From Bacteroidota bacterium (GTDB lineage Bacteria > Bacteroidota > Bacteroidia > Bacteroidales > VadinHA17), in contig JAUWMO010000207.1 of NCBI GenBank assembly GCA_030613125.1, forward strand, positions 1 to 6,241: a stretch of 6,241 nucleotides of DNA, written 5' to 3'. Below, piece after piece: positions 1 to 6,241 of the stretch (position 1 is the stretch's first letter; each line of letters begins with the position of its first letter). The notes under the pieces are model-generated. The model worked only from the letters and a program-made list of their open reading frames with translations. It was not told where the DNA came from and did no database searches. A program made the translations under genes and the position numbers.

Positions 1-612
1 TTGCTACAGAATATTGTTGGCGTTAGTAGCTTTCGTCAGCAAAAAGTCCTCAAAATAAAAGATGGGCTGCAATTAGGGATCCCTGCAGTTATTGGTTCAT
101 TTATTGGAGCTGGAATAGCCGTTCAGTTCAATGATGAAATAATGAGTCTGATCATTGGCATATTGCTGGTGATAATGTTTTTCCTGATTATTTATAAACC
201 GGATAAATGGATTAATAGCCAATCAGAACAGATTGTAGGCAAACCATCATGGGTACAAATCATCATTTTTTTCTTTATTGGTATATACGGAGGTTTTATT
301 CAGGCAGGTGTTGGTTTCTTTCTTCTTGCAGGGCTGGTTCTGGGGACCGGACTAGATCTTGTACGTGCTAATGCGATTAAGGTGTTGATAGTTTTGCTGT
401 ATACTCCTTTTGCTTTAGGGGTGTTTATTTATCATGGTCAGGTAAATTTCAATCTTGGTCTGGTACTGGCTGCCGGGAATATGCTGGGCGCCTTGGTTGG
501 CTCGCGGGTTGCTGTGAGTTGGGGACCTAAATTTATTCGTATCGTCCTTTTGGCAGTCATTTTAGGCTCCTCCTTAAAACTGATCGGTGTATTTGATCTG
601 TTTTCCGGTTAA
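1..612 (+). CDS. TauE/SafE (TSUP) family membrane transporter, 5' part missing
   Basis: Inner-membrane transporter of the TSUP family, whose characterised members export sulfite, sulfoacetate or related small organic/sulfur anions; the substrate here cannot be told. The 203 visible residues are almost entirely hydrophobic, with about six membrane segments (roughly 24-42, 46-66, 86-106, 124-145, 150-170 and 178-196) and a hydrophilic loop around 67-82. A glycine-rich motif at 93-105 (GIYGGFIQAGVGF) matches the start of the second family repeat. Family members are usually about 250 residues with two similar halves, so some 45-55 N-terminal residues are missing. The TTG at position 1 is therefore probably an internal Leu codon, not the start. 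The gene ends with TAA at 610-612, three bases before the oppositely oriented tonB-like gene. Family assignment is firm; substrate is unknown. Confidence 0.88.
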   Translation: MLQNIVGVSSFRQQKVLKIKDGLQLGIPAVIGSFIGAGIAVQFNDEIMSLIIGILLVIMFFLIIYKPDKWINSQSEQIVGKPSWVQIIIFFFIGIYGGFIQAGVGFFLLAGLVLGTGLDLVRANAIKVLIVLLYTPFALGVFIYHGQVNFNLGLVLAAGNMLGALVGSRVAVSWGPKFIRIVLLAVILGSSLKLIGVFDLFSG

Positions 613-615
613 AAT

Positions 616-1506
616 CTATTGTAATAAAAAATGGTAGGTTATGGTTCCTTTCTGGAATGCCGGGGCATTTGGTTTACGGTCAAATCTGGCTGCCAACGCT
701 GCTTTGCGAGCTGCCCGTAAAAGATTTTCATCCAGAGTGGTAGACCCTTTTACCCCGGCTGTTGCTTTAGTAACTTTTCCACTACGATCAACAGTTACTT
801 CAACAACTACAATCCCCTCAACCTGATAATTGTATTCGGGCAATGGTAAAGATTGAGGAGTTCTGCCTGAAAGGCTATATGATATTCCTTTATTGCCCAA
901 ACCAGTACCGGAATAATTTTTTGATTCAGTTGAGCCATTTATACCTCCCTGATTCCCTTCCCCTGAAGTGATTCCTTCGTTCTTACTTTCATTTACAACT
1001 GTATTTTTGCCCGAAAAAGCATTTTGTGTCCTTCTATTAATTTCATTGATCTTTCTTTGTTCTTCTTCCAGTCTTTTCCTTTCAAGTTCTTCCTGTCTTT
1101 TCCGTTCAAATTCAGCTTGTCTAATCCTTTCAATTTCTTCCTGCCTCTTGCGCTCTGCTTCAAGTTCTTTTGGATCCGGTTTTTTTTCAACCTTTTCTTT
1201 TCCAGAAGGAACTGCCACAGCTTCCTCAAAATCCTGTGTCACTACTTCTTCTTCATTGGATTCTGTAATTATTTCTGGTAATGAAGTGCTTTCCGGTTCC
1301 GGCTTAGTTTCTTCTACAGATGATGCAGTGGAAGGTTCGATTAATCCTGATCCCTGATCTTCAGTCCCAAAATTTATAAGAATCCCTTCTTCTTCGGGTA
1401 GGGGTAAAGGAGTAGTGAATCCGAGAAAGATTAAAAGTATTATCAGAACAATGTGAAATACAATTGCTCCAACAGTACCTTTTTTATGTTCCAAAAAAAA
1501 ACTCAT
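616..1506 (-). CDS. tonB: TonB/TolA-like energy transducer
   Basis: Periplasm-spanning arm that passes force from an ExbB-ExbD motor to outer-membrane partners. Domains in order: a short cytoplasmic N-terminus; one membrane anchor at about 11-30 with a His at 18, the position type conserved in TonB/TolA anchors; a conserved-looking segment GILINFG at 41-47; an acidic, Pro/Glu-rich stretch at 55-110; a highly charged helix at 111-160 built on an eight-residue repeat; a Gly/Asn/Ser-rich linker at 165-207; and a TonB C-terminal domain at about 208-296 (VEGIVVVEVTVDRSGKV at 229-244). At 296 residues the length suits a Bacteroidota TonB-like protein. The start ATG directly follows the exbD stop (TAAATG on the minus strand), so translational coupling is likely; no Shine-Dalgarno sequence is seen. 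The usual TonB YP motif before the domain is not evident and the long charged helix recalls TolA, so a Tol-like role is an alternative. Confidence 0.9.
   Translation of the reverse strand: MSFFLEHKKGTVGAIVFHIVLIILLIFLGFTTPLPLPEEEGILINFGTEDQGSGLIEPSTASSVEETKPEPESTSLPEIITESNEEEVVTQDFEEAVAVPSGKEKVEKKPDPKELEAERKRQEEIERIRQAEFERKRQEELERKRLEEEQRKINEINRRTQNAFSGKNTVVNESKNEGITSGEGNQGGINGSTESKNYSGTGLGNKGISYSLSGRTPQSLPLPEYNYQVEGIVVVEVTVDRSGKVTKATAGVKGSTTLDENLLRAARKAALAARFDRKPNAPAFQKGTITYHFLLQ
1057..1152 (-). repeat. Four 24-bp tandem units encoding an 8-residue charged-helix repeat
   Basis: Inside the tonB-like gene, four consecutive 24-base units encode residues 119-150: RKRQEEIE, RIRQAEFE, RKRQEELE and RKRLEEEQ. 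Weaker copies flank them (DPKELEAE before, RKINEINR after). The DNA units differ at several positions each; for example the first and third agree at about 20 of 24 bases, so the repeat is old and kept mainly at protein level. An eight-residue period with Glu and Arg/Lys three to four apart fits a stable single charged alpha helix better than a seven-residue coiled coil. It would act as a stiff spacer across the periplasm. The structure is inferred; the repeat itself is read directly. Confidence 0.85.
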
Positions 1507-1899
1507 TTAATTGGGACTTGTTGCCAATATTAATTTATAATTATTGTTTTTGGCAATATTCATTACTTTCACTACATATTCTATTGGTACCCGTTTATCA
1601 ACATGCAAAGCTATATAAGTTTCCGGGTTTTGCCCTATTCTTTCATGTAGAATCGATTCGAGGTTGTCAATTTCAATTGGCTGATCTTCAATATAATACC
1701 TGATGTCTTTTGTGATAGACACTGTTGTAAACGGTTTAGCTGAAGTTTGATGTTTACTTTGTGGTAATAATAACTTCAAAGCAGTTGGGTGGATCAATGT
1801 GGAGGTAATCATAAAGAAAATGAGCAACAGGAATACAATATCTGTCATTCCTGACATACTAAAAGCAGCACTTACTTTATTTCTGGATTGTATAGCCAT
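1507..1899 (-). CDS. exbD: ExbD/TolR family biopolymer transport protein
   Basis: Stator partner of ExbB in the proton-driven inner-membrane motor that energises the TonB-like arm. The 130-residue protein has the family plan: a short cytoplasmic N-terminus, a single membrane helix at about 18-35, and a small periplasmic domain ending near 128. The motif MTDIVFLLLIFFM (18-30) contains Asp20, matching the single membrane Asp (Asp25 in E. coli ExbD) needed for proton movement. The periplasmic part shows the expected pattern, including YIALHVDKRVPIEYVVKVM at 95-113. The start is 30 bases after the exbB stop, preceded by AT-rich sequence with no Shine-Dalgarno motif, which is usual in this phylum. 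The stop TAA touches the tonB-like start with no spacing. Only one ExbD-type gene is present, whereas some Bacteroidota Ton clusters have two in tandem. TolR is the alternative name if the complex is Tol-like. Confidence 0.94.
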   Translation of the reverse strand: MAIQSRNKVSAAFSMSGMTDIVFLLLIFFMITSTLIHPTALKLLLPQSKHQTSAKPFTTVSITKDIRYYIEDQPIEIDNLESILHERIGQNPETYIALHVDKRVPIEYVVKVMNIAKNNNYKLILATSPN

Positions 1900-1929
1900 C
1901 TGTGATATTAATCAAATAAAATAAAATTA

Positions 1930-2631
1930 TCATTCATTTACCGGTTCATTAAGCAGATCGATAAATTCTGAGGTCCTTGCTTCAAGCATAAAAACAACCT
2001 TTTCAACCTTTGAAACAAGAACATTATATGCAAAGAAAGCAATGATCCCAACTATCAATCCTGCAACAGTGGTGACCATAGCAATGTAGATACCATTAGA
2101 AAGTAATGATACATTTATATTGCTTCCTGCAGTTGACATATCATAAAATGCTTTGATCATACCCATAACTGTACCCAGAAATCCGATCATTGGCGCGCCA
2201 CCAGCAACTGTTGCCATAGTTGGCAGACCTTTTTCCAGTTTATATATTTCAAGTTTCCCTACATTTTCAAGTGCGGCATTTACGTCTCTGATTGGTCGCC
2301 CTATCATTTTAATCCCTTTCTCCAGCATTTTTGATACAGGACTATTTTGGGATTGACACAAGGCCAGAGCAGATTCGACTTTCCCGTCATGTATATAATC
2401 TTTTATGCGGTTCATCAACAGGGAATCCTCTTTTTGAGCCTGTCTGATCACAAAAAAGCGTTCGAAAAAAATAAAAACAGCAATGAAAGAGAGAACAACA
2501 ATAGGGACCATCACCCAGCCACCTTTAAAAGCAAGTTCCCAAAAAGACAAAGTTATCTCACCGGCCTGATCAGAAGCCTGAGAAACGGTGTCAGCAAGCT
2601 GAATTTGGGTGATAATTAATAAATCATTCAT
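1930..2631 (-). CDS. exbB: MotA/TolQ/ExbB family proton channel protein
   Basis: Pore-forming subunit of the ExbB-ExbD motor in the inner membrane. The 233-residue protein has an N-terminal hydrophobic/polar leader (1-28), then three membrane helices at about 36-57, 137-161 and 178-204, with a charged cytoplasmic region (about 60-130) between the first two, as in the family. The hallmark GAPMIGFLGTVMGMIKAF at 145-162 starts the second pore helix; Thr154 and the pair Thr187-Thr188 are polar residues placed as in the E. coli ExbB pore. The short cytoplasmic tail ends at Glu233. It is the first gene of the exbB-exbD-tonB cluster, with 30 bases to exbD. The chosen ATG at 2629-2631 gives the leader length common in Bacteroidota homologues; no Shine-Dalgarno sequence is visible. 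TolQ is the alternative name. Confidence 0.95.
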   Translation of the reverse strand: MNDLLIITQIQLADTVSQASDQAGEITLSFWELAFKGGWVMVPIVVLSFIAVFIFFERFFVIRQAQKEDSLLMNRIKDYIHDGKVESALALCQSQNSPVSKMLEKGIKMIGRPIRDVNAALENVGKLEIYKLEKGLPTMATVAGGAPMIGFLGTVMGMIKAFYDMSTAGSNINVSLLSNGIYIAMVTTVAGLIVGIIAFFAYNVLVSKVEKVVFMLEARTSEFIDLLNEPVNE

Positions 2632-2669
2632 TTTAATAATTGGTTTAATGCGAAATTATAAAAAAAACG

Positions 2670-2688
2670 AGATATAGAATTATTATCT
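2670..2688. promoter_or_regulatory. Imperfect palindrome, possible operator upstream of exbB
   Basis: A 19-base element starts AGATA and ends TATCT, half-sites separated by nine AT-rich bases. Read on the minus strand and shifted by one base, it agrees with about 12 of 19 positions of the E. coli Fur consensus (GATAATGATAATCATTATC), with the left half GATAAT intact and the right half poor. It overlaps the candidate -7 box, where a repressor would act. Iron control of Ton motor genes is well known, but in AT-rich DNA this match could be chance. Confidence 0.2.
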
Positions 2689-2704
2689 ATTTATTCAGTT
2701 CAAA
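2675..2704 (-). promoter_or_regulatory. exbB: Weak candidate Bacteroidota-type promoter for exbB
   Basis: On the minus strand, TTTG (2704-2701) is followed after 18 bases by TAATTCTA (2682-2675). The Bacteroidota primary-sigma pattern is a -33 TTG and a -7 TAnnTTTG at about this distance. The -33 part fits; the -7 part keeps TA and only part of TTTG. Transcription would begin some 35-45 bases before the exbB ATG. The region is so AT-rich that chance matches are expected, hence the low confidence. Confidence 0.22.
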
Positions 2705-2792
2705 GAAACAGGTGAATCTTTTTATCTGAAACAGCCGCAAAGAAAGTGAATTTTTGTGAAAATTTGAATTTTACAAGGATCATAATTTCTTT

Positions 2793-5700
2793 CTATTCCT
2801 TTTGACTTTTCTTTTTCTCACCTTTTGGCTTAAACAACTTGTACCAGTAACCTTCTATCAACTTTCCGAATGAGTTGAACTCTTCACGGAAGAACACACC
2901 AATTCCGGAAGTGTAAGGAGTTGATTCATATATCATTTTATCATTGGGTCTGGTAAATGCTTTCACTCTGAATTTGCCTTTCTTATCAATTTTTACTTCT
3001 ATCGACACATCTCCAACAATATCGTTTGAACTGTTGACATTCTGGTTCTGCTTTTTACCCATATCAATACTGCTGTTAATTAGCACCCGGTCGTTCAGTA
3101 TCTGGGTTGAAAGAGCAACTTCTATTTCCTGGCTGCTCACTTCATCCCCGGGTCTGTAATGAAAACCTATATCAAAATCGTTGCTGATCTGTGAAACCCA
3201 ATTACTTAGCTGATTGGAAAGCAGTTCTGCTGTGGTTACCTGTACAGCACTACTTTGAATTGGAGAAGATCCCGGAGGGGCATAACTCGGATCTGGTAAA
3301 AAACTATTGATAATTAATAACGACAGGAATTGCTTATTGAGGTCTTCCTCCGTATTAATGGAATTCTCTAATCTGGTTTTAGTATCCTCATCAGCTGTAG
3401 GTAAGGATATATTAAAATTTATGTCTGGAGATTCCAGTTTGCCATATAGATGAATCTCGCAATCAACCGGTATTCTCCTCTGATATGCATCATCATAAAA
3501 CAGATTATATAAGGAAGTCCTGGTTTTGTAAATAGCTATAACATCAAGTGTAGCATCAGTGGGGTTACCGGTCCAGGTTATTTTACTTCCTTGTTTAACC
3601 TCAAACTTTTTATTGATTACGTGACTTAAGGAGAAGTTATAAGTCCCCTTATCAATCATGTATTCTCCGAAAATATCAAATTTGCCGGAAGTGTTAAAAT
3701 TCATCCTTAATCCCCCTGTACCTCTTACAACAAGAGATCCTCCAGCAGCAGGATCAAAAAGAACTACAGCTTCTGCTTCGGGTGTGGTTTCAAGGTTAAT
3801 ATTCATTTCAAGATTACTTTTACGGTCTTTTTTACTCCGATACTTCTGTTTCCTTTCCTCTATGTGGTTTTTCTCTTTTTCTTCCAGTGAAAAACTCACA
3901 AAATTCATATCTTCAATAACTTTCCCTCTGTTTAGTGGCAGAAAAAAGTTTGTATTGTTTTCCGTTTTTGCAACAATATCCATTGTAAGCTTATCAGGAG
4001 AACCATATATTGAAGTTGTTCCTGATATGTAGGCAATACCGTAAAAGATATCATTTTGCCATTCTTCAAGATTTAATAGCAGAAGTTTGTCAGGTTCAAT
4101 TTGCAGATCAAACCATAGATCCTTAAAATTTTCAGCAGTAATCGATCCGTTCAAAACAGCCTGATTTCCAAGTGTGTCAAATATCTCAATGTCCTTAAAT
4201 ATGAATTGATTGTTTTCTATTTCAACCTGATCGGTAAATGAATACCTTGTATTCAGATAATCGATCTTTGTACTTACCTTCTGAAGTTCAATTTTGCCCG
4301 TGAGTTTGGGTTTTTTTAAATCACCATAAAAGGAAAGGTTTCCGGTTGCCAACCCATTTAGATCGCTTAGAATATTTTTGAGAAAGGGTTGAAATATTTT
4401 GATACGTAATTTGTCTGTGGTAATTTCCAGGTCGATTGTGTTTCCGGTAATATTCAGGTCTCCTTCAGCATGGATTTGTTCCTGATTTCCATTTTTTGTT
4501 ACTGCTAAAAGGTGTACTGATTTTTTTTCCGGATCCCATTCACTAATAAATGTTCCAGTTCCAAGTGGTACATGGTTTATGTGAAGATCCTCAAACTGTA
4601 AGTGAGACAGAAACATTGGTTGTGCATATAGTCCTGAAAGTCTGGCGTCCCCATTTACTATCCCTGTAAAACTAATTTTATTGTTAAGTAAACTCAATGT
4701 GTTTAGTTCCAGATTCCGGGTTTGAAGTAAAAGTGTATCTAATGGGTTATCACTTATTGTACCATTCACCTTAAGGTATTTCTGATCACTTTTAATTATA
4801 AACTCATTAAAATGGACAGAGTTTGAATCAAGTCTGATTACATTTTCATTAATATGCCAGGCGATATTTTTATGGATTAATTTTGTGGCAGGTATGGTAA
4901 TTTTTGTTTGGAGTGTGTTGTCAACCCGGTTCCTGCTAAAGTTTGATTGGATGTCAATATTACCTTCGTATAACAGTGAATCTTGTTTAAACCAGTTTAA
5001 TCCAAAAAACACAGAATCATTTCTAAAATCTGACACAAGATTAAAATCACTAAACTCAATTTGATTAGTTAAATACAGATCTTCACAGGTAAATGCGAAT
5101 GATAGATCAGTCATTCCTTTTGTGGCCAAAATGAACCTGGGATAGTCGAATATGGTTTTACCTGAATAGAAATAGTCAGCTTCTCCCTCCAGTAATATTT
5201 GATTCCTTGAAGGATGAAACCATCCACTTATTTTAGCGCCTGGTGCAATATTATAAGTTGGAAAAAAGAAATCACTGAGTTTGTCAACATTTTTTAAAGT
5301 CGCCTCAAACTGAAAGTTATTTTGGTGAATTCCGTTAGTATCAGGAAAACTCTTAAATGTTGATGGAAGAAAGTTAGCCTGCAGATATTTGAAGGAAGGA
5401 ATTAATTTATTGAATTCATATTGCCCTGTTAACTGTGCATCCAGATAATCAGTTTTTAAAATAATCCAACTGGAATCCGGATGGTTATTGGCCGTAAGAG
5501 TAAAATCGTATGCCTCAAGTTCACGCCCCTGAGATTTATACCTTGAGTTCAAAAGTTTAATTGTACCATTTATGTTATCAAGATTATTACCCAGGAAATT
5601 GGCAGTTATTAATAATGACAGCTCAGCTGTTGAATCATCTGGCATGAGGTTTAGATAATGCAGACGGGAAAAAGGGACATTCAGTGTAAAATCAAATTCA

Positions 5701-6241
5701 GGTACTTCAGAGGTAAAATCAAGCAGTCCGAGAAAATCAAGCCTGATATTAGGATCATTTATTGAAACACTCCCATCAAATGATTTTTCTTCGAAAACTC
5801 CATTTAACTGAACATTTCTGTACTCATAATTATTGATCTCAATATTTTCTATTATACCTTCCATCTGGCTATTAAAAGAGTTATCCTCAAAAATGGTTCC
5901 GTCTATTTTCACATTCATGTTCAATTTTCCAATCATTTCGTCAAGATTGGTTAATCTTCCTAACTTAAAATCCTGCATTTCAATCCTCCCCTCAAAACGA
6001 ATTGCTTTCGCAGTATCCGGCATAATTGCAATATCTGTCAACGATTTCCCCAGTTCAGTTTCAATCTTTCCGTAACTCACGAAATCATTATAAAAACCTG
6101 TAAAAACACCTTCATACTTAAAATAACCCAGACGTACGAGACTTTCATGCAAATGGATCTTCTCATCAGTCCCTGGTATGTTAATCTGCATTAAATCATC
6201 CGGGTATAAATACATATTATTAAGATCAATAAACCAGAATG
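2793..6241 (-). CDS. tamB: TamB-like (DUF490) envelope transport/assembly protein, N-terminus missing
   Basis: Very long protein of the TamB/AsmA-like group: beta-strand-rich periplasmic proteins that bridge inner and outer membranes and are implicated in outer-membrane protein assembly and phospholipid transport. The frame stays open from the ATG at 6213-6215 through eight more codons (FWFIDLNN) to the window edge, so that ATG is internal. About 1148 residues are visible; Bacteroidota homologues are usually longer, and the missing part should include the N-terminal membrane anchor. Numbering from Met at 6215, residues 1-700 are repetitive short beta-strand segments. The C-terminal DUF490 region runs from about 720 to 1120, with FYGIAYISG near 725, a charged loop at 778-800, and GEYMIDKGTYNF around Met853. 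The end shows FFREEFNSFGKL and a Lys-rich tail. Stop is TAG at 2793-2795. The outer-membrane partner gene (TamA/TamL) is not visible; the next gene downstream is exbB. Confidence 0.9.
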   Translation of the reverse strand, partial: FWFIDLNNMYLYPDDLMQINIPGTDEKIHLHESLVRLGYFKYEGVFTGFYNDFVSYGKIETELGKSLTDIAIMPDTAKAIRFEGRIEMQDFKLGRLTNLDEMIGKLNMNVKIDGTIFEDNSFNSQMEGIIENIEINNYEYRNVQLNGVFEEKSFDGSVSINDPNIRLDFLGLLDFTSEVPEFDFTLNVPFSRLHYLNLMPDDSTAELSLLITANFLGNNLDNINGTIKLLNSRYKSQGRELEAYDFTLTANNHPDSSWIILKTDYLDAQLTGQYEFNKLIPSFKYLQANFLPSTFKSFPDTNGIHQNNFQFEATLKNVDKLSDFFFPTYNIAPGAKISGWFHPSRNQILLEGEADYFYSGKTIFDYPRFILATKGMTDLSFAFTCEDLYLTNQIEFSDFNLVSDFRNDSVFFGLNWFKQDSLLYEGNIDIQSNFSRNRVDNTLQTKITIPATKLIHKNIAWHINENVIRLDSNSVHFNEFIIKSDQKYLKVNGTISDNPLDTLLLQTRNLELNTLSLLNNKISFTGIVNGDARLSGLYAQPMFLSHLQFEDLHINHVPLGTGTFISEWDPEKKSVHLLAVTKNGNQEQIHAEGDLNITGNTIDLEITTDKLRIKIFQPFLKNILSDLNGLATGNLSFYGDLKKPKLTGKIELQKVSTKIDYLNTRYSFTDQVEIENNQFIFKDIEIFDTLGNQAVLNGSITAENFKDLWFDLQIEPDKLLLLNLEEWQNDIFYGIAYISGTTSIYGSPDKLTMDIVAKTENNTNFFLPLNRGKVIEDMNFVSFSLEEKEKNHIEERKQKYRSKKDRKSNLEMNINLETTPEAEAVVLFDPAAGGSLVVRGTGGLRMNFNTSGKFDIFGEYMIDKGTYNFSLSHVINKKFEVKQGSKITWTGNPTDATLDVIAIYKTRTSLYNLFYDDAYQRRIPVDCEIHLYGKLESPDINFNISLPTADEDTKTRLENSINTEEDLNKQFLSLLIINSFLPDPSYAPPGSSPIQSSAVQVTTAELLSNQLSNWVSQISNDFDIGFHYRPGDEVSSQEIEVALSTQILNDRVLINSSIDMGKKQNQNVNSSNDIVGDVSIEVKIDKKGKFRVKAFTRPNDKMIYESTPYTSGIGVFFREEFNSFGKLIEGYWYKLFKPKGEKKKSQKE

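Larger units (their letters stand above)
2632..2792 (-). other. AT-rich intergenic region between tamB and exbB
   Basis: This 161-base gap separates the tamB stop from the exbB start, both on the minus strand. It contains no open frame worth calling and no RNA gene I recognise. It holds a weak promoter candidate and an imperfect inverted repeat (listed separately). An eight-base direct repeat, CAAAGAAA, occurs at 2701-2708 and 2738-2745. I see no GC-rich hairpin with a T-tract that would convincingly terminate tamB transcription, so some read-through into exbB is possible. Confidence 0.7.

Noticed and set aside
656..669. Perfect 6-bp inverted repeat (AATGCC/GGCATT) as a terminator for the transporter gene
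   Set aside because: The loop would be only two to four bases and no T-tract follows on either strand; it lies in coding sequence and may be chance.
968..1357. Long plus-strand open frames opposite the tonB-like gene, Ser/Phe/Leu-rich
   Set aside because: They are mirror images of the Glu/Lys/Arg-rich low-complexity region of the tonB-like gene and show no independent family features.
2191..2200. 10-bp palindrome TGGCGCGCCA within exbB
   Set aside because: It encodes the conserved Gly-Ala-Pro of the ExbB pore-helix motif, so coding constraint explains it.
2701..2745. Two CAAAGAAA copies as tandem -7 promoter boxes on the minus strand
   Set aside because: Neither has a TTG at the expected 17-21 base distance upstream; the repeat is short and A-rich.
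2756..2774. AT-rich imperfect hairpin downstream of tamB as its terminator
   Set aside because: The stem is weak with a G-T pair and a mismatch, and on the minus strand it is followed by A's, not T's.
2793..6215. Treating the ATG at 6213-6215 as the true start of tamB
   Set aside because: The frame continues open to the window edge, and a TamB protein should begin with a membrane anchor, absent here; the ATG is internal.
1..6241. Mobile element, phage, CRISPR or defence system
   Set aside because: No transposase, integrase, repeat-spacer array, terminal inverted repeats or base-composition shift is visible; all genes fit envelope or transport roles.

Overview
The window looks like chromosomal core DNA from a Bacteroidota bacterium. 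The DNA is AT-rich, and the genes lack Shine-Dalgarno-like sequences before their starts. The TonB-like and TamB-like proteins also have the layout typical of that phylum. I cannot place it below phylum; an order such as Bacteroidales/Marinilabiliales is only a guess. I see no tRNA, rRNA, CRISPR array, insertion sequence, integrase or phage gene.

Layout, left to right. (1) Positions 1-612, plus strand: the 3' part of a TauE/SafE-type (TSUP) membrane transporter whose beginning lies outside the window. (2) Positions 616-2631, minus strand: a compact three-gene cluster, transcribed exbB (2631-1930), exbD (1899-1507), tonB/tolA-like (1506-616). ExbB and ExbD form an inner-membrane motor driven by the proton gradient. 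The third protein is the periplasm-spanning arm that carries the force to the outer membrane. (3) Positions 2632-2792: a 161-bp AT-rich gap with a weak candidate promoter and an imperfect inverted repeat in front of exbB. (4) Positions 2793-6241, minus strand: most of a very long TamB (DUF490/AsmA-like) protein, truncated at its N-terminus by the window edge.

How they work together. All four minus-strand genes serve the cell envelope: tamB in inner-to-outer membrane transport or assembly, and exbB-exbD-tonB in energising outer-membrane functions. They are co-oriented, but the 161-bp gap and candidate promoter suggest the motor genes have at least partly independent transcription. The transporter gene converges on the tonB-like gene with only three bases between the two stop codons, so the two transcripts probably overlap.

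I found no clearly novel system. The points most worth a second look are an eight-residue (24-bp) tandem repeat forming a charged helix in the TonB-like arm, the TolA/TonB ambiguity of the one-ExbD cassette, the tamB-motor adjacency, and the palindromic element before exbB.
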